Origin: Oceanotoga teriensis
GTDB taxonomy: Bacteria > Thermotogota > Thermotogae > Petrotogales > Petrotogaceae
Assembly (NCBI RefSeq): GCF_003148465.1
Contig: NZ_QGGI01000005.1
Span: forward strand, 1-64,000
Reading direction: 5' to 3'
Length of the DNA: 64,000 nucleotides
Under the pieces are notes generated by a model, which searched no databases, was not told the DNA's origin, and worked only from the letters and a program-made list of their open reading frames with translations. Both the position numbers and the translations under genes were made by a program. Positions 8,500-18,489 of this stretch are shown here, in pieces; within the stretch, counting starts at the first letter, position 1; every line of letters starts with the position of its first letter.

Positions 8500-9675
8500 A
8501 TGAAATTAACCCCTCTTATTAAAAAGGCAGCTGAAACACTTGATACACCATTTTTGGTATTAGATTTATCTTATGTAAAAGAAAATTATAAAAAATTAAA
8601 AAAAGCTATAAATAATGTTGATGTTTTTTATGCAGTAAAAGCTAATTCACATACAAAAATTTTAGAACTGTTAAGGGATGAAGGCTGTAGTTTTGATGCC
8701 GCATCAAGAGGTGAAATCGATAAATTATTATCTTTAGGAGTTTCTCCTGATAAAATAAGTTTTGGAAATACTATAAAAAAAGAAATAGATATAAAATTTG
8801 CTTGGGAAAATGGTATAGAATATTATGCTGTAGATTCTGAAATGGAAGTAGAAAAAATAGCAAGAAATGCTCCCAATGCAAAAGTATATGGAAGAATCTC
8901 AACCAGTTCAAATGATGCCGATTGGCCTTTATCTGACAAATTTGGAACAGATGTAGATCATGTTATACAAATACTTGAATATGCTCATAGAAAAGGTTTA
9001 AATGCTTATGGTGTTAGTTTTCATGTTGGTTCACAATCATATAATAAACATAAATGGAAAGAAGCTATATTAAATGCAAGTGAAGTATTTGAAAAACTTG
9101 CCGCAAAAGGTATAAACCTCAAACTTCTAAATTTAGGTGGAGGTATGCCAGTTCAACATGTTAAACCAATACCTATGGTTGAAGAAATAGGTGAGGTAAT
9201 TAATCAATCTATTGAAGAATATCTTGGATGGGTTGATGGTTTGAAAGTATTCACTGAACCTGGAAGATCCATGGTTGGGAATGCAGGAATAATGGCTTCT
9301 AAAGTATTGTTAAGAAGTATAAAAGGAACAAAACACTGGGTATATCTTGATGTAGGTGTATTTCATGGTTTAATGGAAACAATTGAAAACTTTAGATATG
9401 AAGTAGTAGTAAATAATAAAGAAAATCATGAAACAGCTGAAATGACCCTCGCTGGTCCTTCATGTGATAGTGTAGATACTATATATGATGAAATAGAATT
9501 ACCTGTTGATATAGATTATAATGATATAGTTTATTTTATAAATACTGGAGCTTATACAATAGAATATGCTTCACCACATTTTAATGGAATAACTCCACCA
9601 AAAGTTTTTACAGTGGAAGAATTGAAAGAAGAACTTCAAAAATATAAAATAAAATCTGAAGAAATTATGATATAA
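8500..9675 (+). CDS. Lysine/ornithine decarboxylase, fold-type III PLP enzyme
   Basis: Converts ornithine and/or lysine to putrescine or cadaverine for polyamine synthesis. The 391 residues match the alanine-racemase-fold ODC/DAPDC/ADC group: PLP lysine in FYAVKAN (Lys47), SFHVGSQ, the phosphate-binding NLGGGMP, EPGRSMVGNAG, and the second-subunit motif GPSCDSVD with the catalytic Cys. YTIEYASPHFNG near the end is also typical. T. maritima has a similar bifunctional enzyme. ATG 8 nt after AAGGAGG; it has its own terminator, so it looks monocistronic. Lysine versus ornithine preference cannot be read from sequence here. Confidence 0.9.
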   Translation: MKLTPLIKKAAETLDTPFLVLDLSYVKENYKKLKKAINNVDVFYAVKANSHTKILELLRDEGCSFDAASRGEIDKLLSLGVSPDKISFGNTIKKEIDIKFAWENGIEYYAVDSEMEVEKIARNAPNAKVYGRISTSSNDADWPLSDKFGTDVDHVIQILEYAHRKGLNAYGVSFHVGSQSYNKHKWKEAILNASEVFEKLAAKGINLKLLNLGGGMPVQHVKPIPMVEEIGEVINQSIEEYLGWVDGLKVFTEPGRSMVGNAGIMASKVLLRSIKGTKHWVYLDVGVFHGLMETIENFRYEVVVNNKENHETAEMTLAGPSCDSVDTIYDEIELPVDIDYNDIVYFINTGAYTIEYASPHFNGITPPKVFTVEELKEELQKYKIKSEEIMI

Positions 9676-9707
9676 AAAAAGGCTGGATATAAATCCAGCC
9701 TTTTTTT
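9674..9707. terminator. Shared bidirectional terminator
   Basis: ggctggat / atccagcc with a 4-nt loop (9681-9700), flanked by a run of A and a run of T. It serves the decarboxylase on the plus strand and the convergent minus-strand gene, whose stop it touches. Confidence 0.9.
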
Positions 9708-10476
9708 ATAATTCAATAATAAATTCATTTTTTATTTTTTTCGCTTCAAAAATTTCTTCTTCTTTAATATTTTCATAATATATTTCTTGATCAAATATTT
9801 TAGAAAATTCATTTCCAAAATTTTTTAATACTTGATCAAAGTTTATTTCATCGTTGAGATATTCATTTATATCTGCAACATTTTTTTTCAAATGTTCTTT
9901 CATCTTTTCTTTATTCTTTAAGGTAAAAGAATTTATATAATTATCATAATCAAATTTAATTGGTATTGATCCATGTTGTAAAACATATTTTTCATTTCTA
10001 TACTGAGCAGATCCTATAAGCTTTTTTCCATCTATAGTAACTTCATATATAGAAGGTACATCATAACATATATCTTTGCTTAAAACTTCTTTTTTTGCTT
10101 TTTGTACATCACATGGAATACCTAATTTTAAAAGAGCGTTTGTTAATCCCTTAGATATTTCCATATAGCTTTTAATTATATTTTTGGGTAATTTTTCATT
10201 TTTAGAAGAACATGAAAACAAATAAGTTATTTCGTCATTATGTAATACTGCCCTTCCTCCTGTAGGTCTTCTAACTACATTTATATTATTATTTTTTATA
10301 TACTCTATATCTATATTATTTATCTTTTGATTCCTTCCTAATGATAAAGTTGGTCTATCCCATCCATATATTCTTATTATTATATCTTCAAAATTATTTA
10401 TAGATTCTGAAAGAACTTTATCTATTGCCATATTCATCTCACCAGAATAATAATCATCTTTTATTAATCTTATCAT
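9706..10476 (-). CDS. Lipoate-protein ligase A / octanoyltransferase LipM family protein
   Basis: Attaches an octanoyl or lipoyl group to a lysine of lipoyl-domain proteins. It has the BPL/LplA/LipB fold markers: GWDRPTLSLGRNQ, VVRRPTGGRAVLHNDE (68-82), and DGKKLIGSAQ. A cysteine at 137 (DICYDVPS) sits where LipM octanoyltransferases keep their catalytic Cys, so LipM-type acyl transfer is as likely as ATP-dependent ligation. No separate lipoate ligase accessory gene is nearby. It overlaps rsmG by 4 nt, so the two are translated in tandem. The 256 residues match the usual family length. Confidence 0.8.
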   Translation of the reverse strand: MIRLIKDDYYSGEMNMAIDKVLSESINNFEDIIIRIYGWDRPTLSLGRNQKINNIDIEYIKNNNINVVRRPTGGRAVLHNDEITYLFSCSSKNEKLPKNIIKSYMEISKGLTNALLKLGIPCDVQKAKKEVLSKDICYDVPSIYEVTIDGKKLIGSAQYRNEKYVLQHGSIPIKFDYDNYINSFTLKNKEKMKEHLKKNVADINEYLNDEINFDQVLKNFGNEFSKIFDQEIYYENIKEEEIFEAKKIKNEFIIEL

Positions 10477-11198
10477 TTAGATCCCCCCAAAGGCATTTTA
10501 TTTGGTACGCCAGTCTCTCTTGGATATTTTAAAGGGGTTTTATCATATTTTTTAAATATTATCATATATCTATCTTTTTGTTCTTCTTCAAACAAATTAT
10601 ATTTTATGATTTTTTCTTCTTTAACTTTTAATAATTTAGATGCTTTTTTTGCAAATTTTTGTTCTTCTTCCATATATAAAGGACCCTTAAAAAGAGCTAT
10701 ATAACCATTTCTTTTAGTTGCGAGTGCTGAATACTCAAGTGCAATATCAGCTCTTGCAAGAGCTCTCGATGATACTATATCAAATTTTGAAATATTTTCT
10801 CTTGCAAATTCTTCTATTCTTTTATTTATAACATTAACATTTTTGAGTTTGAGTTCATGATAAAATTTTTTTAAAGCTTCTGTCTTTTTACCAATACTAT
10901 CAACTAAATAAAAAGTTTTTTCTGGATATAATATAGCCCATATTATTCCTGGAATACCACCACCAGAACCTAAGTCTGCTATAATTTTTGCATTTGAAAA
11001 TTCATCAGTTTTTTCAGCTGCTAATATAGAATCAATCACATGATATTCAAATGCAATATATTTATCTTTTATAGCTGTCAAATTAGCTGGATAGTTTAAC
11101 AACATATTCAGATAATATGAGATTTGTTGCAACTTATTGTTTTCAATATCTAAAGAATAACTTTCCATAATTTTTACATATTTTTCGTCTAAAAACAT
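10473..11198 (-). CDS. rsmG: 16S rRNA (guanine527-N7)-methyltransferase RsmG
   Basis: Methylates G527 of 16S rRNA using SAM. The Rossmann core is clear: IADLGSGGGIPGI (SAM loop), FYLVDSIGKK, and SSRALA after strand 4, all diagnostic of RsmG/GidB. ATG at 11198 is preferred because AGGAGC (11208-11213) lies 9 nt upstream; the upstream in-frame TTG at 11204 is only 3 nt from it. The start region overlaps the divergent promoter of the tRNA-Ser gene. The following minus-strand lipoate-family gene overlaps it by 4 nt. Confidence 0.92.
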   Translation of the reverse strand: MFLDEKYVKIMESYSLDIENNKLQQISYYLNMLLNYPANLTAIKDKYIAFEYHVIDSILAAEKTDEFSNAKIIADLGSGGGIPGIIWAILYPEKTFYLVDSIGKKTEALKKFYHELKLKNVNVINKRIEEFARENISKFDIVSSRALARADIALEYSALATKRNGYIALFKGPLYMEEEQKFAKKASKLLKVKEEKIIKYNLFEEEQKDRYMIIFKKYDKTPLKYPRETGVPNKMPLGGSK

Positions 11199-11226
11199 TG
11201 ACAACTTGCTCCTTTTATGTTAAAAT
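11198..11226 (+). promoter_or_regulatory. Sigma-70 type promoter of tRNA-Ser
   Basis: TTGACA (11198-11203), 17-nt spacer, TAAAAT (11221-11226): nearly perfect consensus, about 26 nt before the tRNA. The -35 element overlaps the first codon of rsmG on the other strand and the spacer contains the rsmG ribosome binding site, so transcription of the tRNA and translation of rsmG share the same bases. Confidence 0.85.
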
Positions 11227-11251
11227 ATATTTGGCTTTGAAGCCGAGGATT

Positions 11252-11338
11252 GGAGACGTAGTCTAATTGGCAAGGCGTCGGTCTTGAAAACCGATGAGGT
11301 AACCCCTCGTGTGGGTTCGAGTCCCACCGTCTCCGCCA
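11252..11338 (+). tRNA. tRNA-Ser (anticodon UGA)
   Basis: Acceptor stem ggagacg / cgtctcc with discriminator G and encoded CCA. The anticodon arm reads tcggt-cttgaaa-accga, giving anticodon TGA. A long variable arm (gaggtaacccctc type) and the T arm gtggg-ttcgagt-cccac are present. The long variable arm is diagnostic of a class II tRNA, and with TGA this is serine. Confidence 0.97.
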
Positions 11339-11341
11339 TTT

Positions 11342-11366
11342 AAAAACCGCCTAAAAGGCGGTTTTT
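11342..11366. terminator. Shared terminator of tRNA-Ser and lepB
   Basis: aaaaaccgcct / aggcggttttt, 11-bp stem with a 3-nt loop, 3 nt after the tRNA CCA. It overlaps the lepB stop region, so it probably works in both directions. Confidence 0.9.
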
Positions 11367-12351
11367 ATTTTACTTTACCAAATCTATCAAGTGGTCCTAT
11401 TCTTAAAAATATATTACCTATAATATTGTTTTCTGGAACAAAACCAAAAAATCTACTATCCCAGCTTTCAAGAGAATTATCTCCCATGAAATAATAATAT
11501 CCTTCAGGAATTTTTATATTTATAAGTCCTTCTTCATCTCTATATATTATTTCTTTTAAATCAAAATCTTTTTCAAATTTTTTATATGTTTCATCATAAT
11601 CATATGCATAATTACTTTGCTTATAAAATTCTAAATTAGGTCTTAAATTATATAAAGCATAATTCCCATCAAAATTATCTTTGTAAAACATGGTATATTT
11701 TGAAAGATTTATTTTTCTTTCATTTTTTTCTGGATAAGCTAAAAAATCATAAAAATTTGGTTCATAAAAAACTCCATCTATTAGATAATATCTATTTTTT
11801 AATGATTCTGGAATTTTACCATTTATTTCGAGTTGTGCCACTCTTGATTTTACTGAAGAAGGTATATATTCTATTCTTTCATAATATTTTATTATGAATT
11901 GCAAAAAATCTGGATAATTTTTTATATTTTCTTCATTTAAATCAAGTTTTTCCCAAAAACTATCTTCAACAGGAACTAATCTTAAATTATCTCCTGGTTT
12001 TCCCACAAGTCTTTTTACATATTTTGCATGACCTTCAAACTCTTTTGGTGCAAAAAAATCCATAAAATTATCAAATGCTCTCAATTTAGCTTGTGCTCTA
12101 ACATCAACAAAAGGTGTCCAAAATACTACTATATCACCTGTATTTGGCCTTTCAAAAGAGTATGTTATTTTTTCAACGAGAAAACGGTCCTGCTCTTTAA
12201 TGGTTGGAACCATTGAAGGAGTCGGGACCATCATTGTCTCTAAAACAAATAATCTAATTATTGTACCAAATATAACTGCATATATAATAGCACCAAGCCA
12301 GTCAAGAGCTTCATGTTTTATTTTATTCTTGACTTCGCTATTATTTTTCAA
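11365..12351 (-). CDS. lepB: Signal peptidase I
   Basis: Cleaves signal peptides of exported proteins at the outer face of the membrane. One N-terminal helix (about 18-38) is followed by the S26 boxes: PTPSMVPTI with nucleophile Ser46, GDIVVF, YVKRLVGKPGD with general base Lys113, and YYFMGDNS-x-DSR. The 328 residues exceed many bacterial enzymes because of a large insert (about 122-260) between the Lys box and MGDN, as in other Thermotogota. It starts with TTG at 12351, 5 nt downstream of the rplS stop, with AAGGGA upstream. Last gene of the ribosomal/secretion operon. Confidence 0.93.
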   Translation of the reverse strand: MKNNSEVKNKIKHEALDWLGAIIYAVIFGTIIRLFVLETMMVPTPSMVPTIKEQDRFLVEKITYSFERPNTGDIVVFWTPFVDVRAQAKLRAFDNFMDFFAPKEFEGHAKYVKRLVGKPGDNLRLVPVEDSFWEKLDLNEENIKNYPDFLQFIIKYYERIEYIPSSVKSRVAQLEINGKIPESLKNRYYLIDGVFYEPNFYDFLAYPEKNERKINLSKYTMFYKDNFDGNYALYNLRPNLEFYKQSNYAYDYDETYKKFEKDFDLKEIIYRDEEGLINIKIPEGYYYFMGDNSLESWDSRFFGFVPENNIIGNIFLRIGPLDRFGKVK

Positions 12352-12356
12352 AGGGC

Positions 12357-12704
12357 TCAGTCCCTTCTTTCTTTTATCTTGATCTTACCTTTCACGTTTC
12401 TTAAATAATAAAGTTTAGCTCTTCTAACTTTACCTTTTCTTACAACTTCTACAGAATCTATTAAAGGTGTATTCATAGGAAATACTCTTTCAACACCTAT
12501 TCTATCCGCACCTATTCTTCTAACTGTGAATGATTTACCCATTCCAGCTCCTCTTTTTTTAATAACTATTCCTTCATATGCTTGAAGTCTTTCTCTTCCA
12601 CCTTCAACAACTTTTACCTGAACTCTTACAGTATCTCCTGCTCTAAATTCTGGTATATCATTTCTTTTATAATTGCTTTCTATCGCTCTTATTAAGGAAT
12701 CCAT
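12357..12704 (-). CDS. rplS: 50S ribosomal protein L19
   Basis: The 115-residue product has typical bL19 signatures: [45 protein letters not shown], and the basic C-terminal RRAKLYYLR. bL19 lies at the 30S-50S interface. It follows the TM1570-type methyltransferase gene by 11 nt, the order seen in Thermotoga, and is followed closely by lepB. Confidence 0.97.
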   Translation of the reverse strand: MDSLIRAIESNYKRNDIPEFRAGDTVRVQVKVVEGGRERLQAYEGIVIKKRGAGMGKSFTVRRIGADRIGVERVFPMNTPLIDSVEVVRKGKVRRAKLYYLRNVKGKIKIKERRD

Positions 12705-12715
12705 GTTTTTCCCTC

Positions 12716-14025
<1,310 letters not shown>

Positions 14026-14051
<26 letters not shown>

Positions 14052-14580
14052 CGAGAAACTCCATTCTTTTAACGATGAATTTTTTTTCTTCTTTATTCAT
14101 TTCTATTATATATTCTTTGATTAAAGGTATTAAATATTCTTCTTTTTTATTTTTAGTTACTTGAATAACATCATTGGCACCAGTTTGAATAACATCTGTT
14201 ATCTTACCGGCATGTTCTCCATCTTCAAAATAAACTTCTGAACCAATGAGTTCAAATATATAATATTCGTTTTTTTCAAGAGAAGGTAAATCTTCTTTTT
14301 CAATATACACTTCAAATCCTTTTAATTTTTTTGCTTCATTTATTCCTTCTACTCCATGAAGTTGAAAAACATAAAGCCTGTTTAAAGGCTTAACTTCTTC
14401 AACTCTTGAAAAGAAAAATTTTTTGTTCCCTGGATTATAAAGTAATATTTCATCTAAAGAAAAAACTAATTCTCTTATATTTGTATAAGGAAAAAATTTT
14501 ACATTTCCATACAGACCATGATTATTGGTTATTCTTCCTATTGCAATTTTGCCATCGAGAAGATCATCAAGCCTTTTCAT
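14026..14580 (-). CDS. rimM: 16S rRNA processing protein RimM
   Basis: Assists 30S maturation by binding uS19. The N-terminal beta-barrel shows AIGRITNNHGLYGNVKFFPYT, followed by a PRC-barrel domain with the typical LIGSEVYFEDGEHAGKITDV and EYLIPLIKEYI. Length 184. The order khpA-rimM-trmD is standard. The gap to khpA is 4 nt and the overlap with trmD about 26 nt if trmD begins at 14051. Confidence 0.94.
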
Positions 14581-14584
14581 ATAA

Positions 14585-14815
14585 TCACCTTATAACTTTC
14601 AAAACAAACTTTTTATCGTTTTCTCCCTTTGCTGCATTTAAAATTGTATTTATGGATTTTATAGTTCTTCCATCTCTTCCAATTATTTGTCCAACATCTT
14701 GAGGATTAACAACTATTTCAAAGATTATACTATCTTCTTCGTCAAATTCAACAATAGTAACTTCTTCAGGCTTCTTAACAATTCTTTTCAAAATGCTCTC
14801 AAGAAGTTCTTTCAT
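14585..14815 (-). CDS. khpA: KH-domain RNA-binding protein KhpA
   Basis: A 76-residue single KH domain with the GxxG loop in IIGRDGRTI and the preceding VNPQDVGQ. The family (YlqC/KhpA) binds RNA and acts with KhpB in cell elongation control in Gram-positive bacteria. It sits between rpsP and rimM as in most genomes. Its ATG overlaps the rpsP stop by one base. Confidence 0.9.
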   Translation of the reverse strand: MKELLESILKRIVKKPEEVTIVEFDEEDSIIFEIVVNPQDVGQIIGRDGRTIKSINTILNAAKGENDKKFVLKVIR

Positions 14816-15111
14816 TAATTACTTTCTCCCTTTTTAGCCTGTCTCTTTTCATATTTTATTTCATCTAATCTCTTCATTACACCAAATTTAGATAATATAC
14901 TTCTTGCTGTATCTGTTGGTTGAGCACCTTTTAATAACCATTCTAAAGCCTTATCTGCATCAAGTCTGTATTTATCATTATCATCTATTGGATTATAATA
15001 TCCTAAAGATTCTATGTACTTTCCGCTTCTCTTTTCTCTTGAATCAACTACTACTATTCTGTAAAATGGTTGATGTCTTCTTCCCATTCTGTTTAATCTT
15101 ATTTTTACCAT
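14815..15111 (-). CDS. rpsP: 30S ribosomal protein S16
   Basis: The 98-residue product begins [23 protein letters not shown], the bS16 signature, and continues with GYYNP and [12 protein letters not shown]. It lies 50 nt after ffh on the same strand. AGGAGGTG-type ribosome binding site upstream. Confidence 0.97.
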   Translation of the reverse strand: MVKIRLNRMGRRHQPFYRIVVVDSREKRSGKYIESLGYYNPIDDNDKYRLDADKALEWLLKGAQPTDTARSILSKFGVMKRLDEIKYEKRQAKKGESN

Positions 15112-15162
15112 GTGTAAAATACACCTCCTGATTTTTTACTTTATATTTATTAGTTTTTTAAA

Positions 15163-16491
15163 TTACATTCCAAATGGCATTTTATTTCCAAAAAATTTCT
15201 TCTTACCAAATTTTTTAAATTGTTTCATCGTTTTTTTCAATTGATCATACGATTTCAAAAGTTTATTTATATCTTGAAGTGATGTTCCTGAACCTTTTGC
15301 TATTCTTTGCTTTCTTGAATAAGTAAGAACCTTTGGATCTTTTCTTTCTTTAGGCGTCATAGAGTTTATTATGGCTTCCATCTTGGTCATCTCTTTTTCA
15401 CCTTTATCTGTATCAACATCTACCCCTTGTGTTCCAGGTATCATTTCAAGTATTTTACTCAAAGGACCCATTTTTCTTATTTGTTTTATATTTTGAAGAA
15501 AATCTTCAAGGGTAATCTTCCCTTCCATCATTCTTTTAGCATCTTCTTCAGCTTTTTCTTTATCTACTTCTTGTTCAACTTTTTCAATTAATGAAAGAAC
15601 ATCTCCCATACCCAATATTCTTCCAGCATATCTTTCTGCATAGAATGGTTCGAATTCATCTAATTTTTCTCCAACACCTACAAATTTCACTGGTTTTTTA
15701 GTTATTTCTCTTATTGAGATAATAACTCCACCTCTTGAATCACCATCTAGTTTGGTAACTATGAACCCAGAAAGCTCGAGTCTATCATTAAATTCTTTTG
15801 CAGAAGAAACAGCATCTTGACCCATCATAGAATCTACAACCATTATTATTTCTTCTGGATTAACTATATTTTTTATATCTTCAACTTCATCCATCATTTG
15901 CTGATCAATATGAAGTCTACCAGCAGTATCAACTATAACAATGTCATGTAATAATTTTTCTGCATATTTTTTACCTTCTTTTACTATATTTCTCGCATCA
16001 GTCTTATCTCCAGTAAAAACTGGTACTCCAAGACTATCTCCCAATTGAACTAATTGATCTATAGCTGCAGGTCTATATGTATCTGCCGCAATCAATAAAG
16101 GTTTTCTTCCCTCTTTTTGATACATTTTTGCAAGTTTGGCAGCATGAGTAGTTTTACCACTACCCTGTAAACCGACTAACATTATAAAACCAGGATTTCT
16201 CGATAAGGAAATCTTTTCAGGTTTATTTCCACCCATAAGTTCTATTAAATTATCTCTAACAACTCTTATGAATTCCTGATCAGGTGTTAAGCTTTCTAAA
16301 ACCTTTGCGCCCATAGCTTCTTCTTTAACCTTGTCTATAAAGTCTTTAACGACTTTATAATTAACATCAGCTTCAAGCAAAGAAAGCTTTACCTGTCTCA
16401 CAGCTTCTTTTATGTTCTTTTCACTTATTTTACCCTGTCCTGATAAATTCTTAAAAGCACTTGACAGCTTTTTTTGTATGTTTTCAAACAT
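15163..16491 (-). CDS. ffh: Signal recognition particle protein Ffh (SRP54)
   Basis: GTPase that binds 4.5S RNA and targets membrane proteins to FtsY and Sec. The N domain starts MFENIQKKLSSAF. The G domain has GLQGSGKTT, DTYRPAA, DTAGRLHID, and TKLDGDSRGG. The M domain follows, with KMGPLSKILEMIPG and a Met-rich tail ending KMPFGM. ATG at 16491 is preferred over the upstream GTG at 16500 because AGAGGTG lies 6 nt before it and the GTG is part of that site. First gene of the minus-strand operon down to lepB; its promoter should lie in 16500-16600. Confidence 0.95.
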   Translation of the reverse strand: MFENIQKKLSSAFKNLSGQGKISEKNIKEAVRQVKLSLLEADVNYKVVKDFIDKVKEEAMGAKVLESLTPDQEFIRVVRDNLIELMGGNKPEKISLSRNPGFIMLVGLQGSGKTTHAAKLAKMYQKEGRKPLLIAADTYRPAAIDQLVQLGDSLGVPVFTGDKTDARNIVKEGKKYAEKLLHDIVIVDTAGRLHIDQQMMDEVEDIKNIVNPEEIIMVVDSMMGQDAVSSAKEFNDRLELSGFIVTKLDGDSRGGVIISIREITKKPVKFVGVGEKLDEFEPFYAERYAGRILGMGDVLSLIEKVEQEVDKEKAEEDAKRMMEGKITLEDFLQNIKQIRKMGPLSKILEMIPGTQGVDVDTDKGEKEMTKMEAIINSMTPKERKDPKVLTYSRKQRIAKGSGTSLQDINKLLKSYDQLKKTMKQFKKFGKKKFFGNKMPFGM

Positions 16492-17035
16492 TTTTTTCAC
16501 CTCTCAGGAAATAATACCTATAAAGTATACTATAAAAAATATTACTTTTGGTAAAAATGATGATAAATCTTATGCATAGCTTATACATTATTGTTGCAAT
16601 TTTATTAAATTTTAAAGAACATTTTTGATGAGTAATTATTGATATTTTTTTCACTTTCTTTTATTTATAACTATTATATCATTTTTTACATAAAATCAAT
16701 TAACAGTCTTTTCATATATTTTAAGCCTAAAAACTCAAATCAATTAACAATAAATATAGATTAATTTATTTTCTATATTAAAAAAATTATAACAATATTC
16801 TTATAAAAATAATGATTTTTTTAAAAAAAATACCCCTTTTTAGAGATATAATTAATTGAATATAATTTTAAATTAAGCAATTTTAATGATTTAATTCTAA
16901 TTACATTAGTTTAATTATAAATATGAGAAAAAAATTCATAATATGCTCAAAAACTTAAATAAAGCTTAACTAAAACTAAATTATAAAGTTGTTAATATAT
17001 ATATACATCAACGAATATTTTTAAATGGAGGAATT
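16492..17035. other. Long AT-rich intergenic region between divergent genes, with a spaced direct repeat
   Basis: About 540 bases without a plausible gene. It must carry the promoters for ffh (minus) and the permease at 17036 (plus). The only clear pattern is a 13-bp perfect direct repeat, aaatcaattaaca, at 16693-16705 and 16737-16749. The 44-bp spacing is close to four helical turns, as expected for a regulator binding one face of the DNA. No tRNA or GC-rich structured RNA is visible. Confidence 0.4.
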
Positions 17036-18319
17036 ATGATGAGCTCAGTATTAGTTTTGGCAATTGCGGTATTAACTTATTATTTTATAATCTTCGCAAG
17101 AAAGATTAAAAAATCTATTATAACTTTCTTTTTAGGTGTTTTATTGTTTATGTTTAAACCCGTACCCGGTTTAAATTTTGAAAATGTAGGTAATATAGTA
17201 AGTTTTGAAACTTTAGGTATATTATTGGGTATGATGATTATAGTAGAAATTATGAAGGAAAGTGGTTTTTTTACTTTTACAGCGGTTAATGTAATCAAAC
17301 TCAGCAGGAATAAGTTTTGGACGGCAATATTTTTATTGATGATAGTTGTAATTCTGTTTTCTGCTTTTCTTGATAATTTGGTAACTATAATTTTAATAGC
17401 TCCAATAATATTCTTGATCTCTGATACATTAAATATAGATCCAGCTCCATTGATGATGCTTTCTATATTCGTTGATAACATAGGTGGTATGAGTACTCTT
17501 ATAGGTAGCCCTTTAAATATAGTTTTAGGTTCTGTAGGAAAACTTGATTTCACACAATTCTTGATAACCATGCTCCCCCTAACCATAATATCTTTTCTAA
17601 TAACTTTCTTTATGTTTAAAGCTACTTATAAAGAAGATACTTCAAATTTTTCTGAAAAATTAAAAAAACTTTCAGAAATGGATCCTAAAAAAGCTATTCA
17701 AGATAAAAATTCTATGATAAAATCTTTAATAATCTTTGTAATTGTTTTATTAGGCTTTATGTTTCATAGTATGATAAATATGAATATTGCAATAATAGCA
17801 ATATCTGGTTCCATGGTTTTGATGTTATTAACAAAAAGAGATTTTGAATCGATGGCAAAACAATTAGATTGGGATACAATGTTTTTTTATGCCGGATTGT
17901 TCATAGTAACTTTTTCATTACAAGAAATTGGAGTAATAGATGTAATTTCAAATTTATTCATTCCATTGATAAATACTCCATTAGTATTAATGTTAATAAT
18001 AATGTGGGTTGGTGCACTAGTAATTCCTTTCTTAAGTGCTGTTCCAGGAACTCTTTTAATCGCCCCAGTAGTCGGCGTCTTAATATCAAAAGGAGCTCCT
18101 TTTGAATTATGGTATGCTTATGCAATTGGTGCCAATCTTGGAACTAATTTAACCCCTCTTGGAGCAGTTCAAAACATTGTGGGAGCATCTCTAATTCAAA
18201 AACAGACAGGAAAAGAGATTGGTTTTGCTGAATATATGAAAATGGCTTCTTTAACTGTACTTGCCACTTTAATAGTTGGAACTTTATACCTTTTTTTCCA
18301 TTATTATGTAATTTTATAA
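17036..18319 (+). CDS. ArsB/NhaD-type ion permease (IT superfamily)
   Basis: The 427-residue membrane protein has about 11-12 hydrophobic helices and the two half-repeats of ArsB/NhaD/SLC13 carriers. Typical stretches are SFETLGILLGMMIIVEIMKESG, FLDNLVTIILIAP, NIGGMSTLIGSPLNI, and in the second half SAVPGTLLIAPV and GANLGTNLTPLGAVQNIV. Candidate substrates are arsenite, Na+/H+, or a dicarboxylate; the DN and GSP motifs fit ArsB/NhaD better than citrate carriers. No arsR or arsC is nearby, so Na+/H+ exchange is as plausible. Two ATGs (17036, 17039) follow GGAGGA. It stands alone, with a hairpin downstream. Confidence 0.8.
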   Translation: MMSSVLVLAIAVLTYYFIIFARKIKKSIITFFLGVLLFMFKPVPGLNFENVGNIVSFETLGILLGMMIIVEIMKESGFFTFTAVNVIKLSRNKFWTAIFLLMIVVILFSAFLDNLVTIILIAPIIFLISDTLNIDPAPLMMLSIFVDNIGGMSTLIGSPLNIVLGSVGKLDFTQFLITMLPLTIISFLITFFMFKATYKEDTSNFSEKLKKLSEMDPKKAIQDKNSMIKSLIIFVIVLLGFMFHSMINMNIAIIAISGSMVLMLLTKRDFESMAKQLDWDTMFFYAGLFIVTFSLQEIGVIDVISNLFIPLINTPLVLMLIIMWVGALVIPFLSAVPGTLLIAPVVGVLISKGAPFELWYAYAIGANLGTNLTPLGAVQNIVGASLIQKQTGKEIGFAEYMKMASLTVLATLIVGTLYLFFHYYVIL

Positions 18320-18338
18320 ATAATTTTTTAAATACAAG

Positions 18339-18405
18339 ATATTCGTTTTTGAATATAATCCTCCAAAATTATTGGTATGATAAATTCAAAAACGAATATT
18401 TTTTA
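18339..18405 (+). terminator. Long-loop hairpin / terminator after the permease
   Basis: Perfect 16-bp arms (18339-18354 and 18384-18399) separated by a 29-nt loop and followed by a T-rich run. The stem and T tract fit an intrinsic terminator, but the loop is much longer than at the other terminators here. Confidence 0.7.
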
Positions 18406-18421
18406 TATTATATTAATATTT

Positions 18422-18467
18422 TTGAAAAATAAATGAGTTATTATATAGTACCCCCTATATAGGGGTA
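18422..18467 (+). promoter_or_regulatory. Promoter with CsoR-type operator
   Basis: TTGAAA (18422-18427), 16-nt spacer, TATAGT (18444-18449), then TACCCCC-TATAT-AGGGGTA (18449-18467), a G/C-tract palindrome of the kind bound by CsoR/RcnR repressors. The operator starts within the -10 element, so a bound repressor would block RNA polymerase. The CsoR-family gene lies one gene downstream, so autoregulation is expected. The site stands out because the surrounding DNA has almost no runs of C or G. Confidence 0.8.
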
Positions 18468-18489
18468 TAAGTTTTAGGAGTTGATTTAT

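Noticed and set aside
17080-17586. 168-codon minus-strand frame inside the permease gene
   Set aside because: It is the complement of a conserved permease with strong motifs, and no ribosome binding site precedes it.
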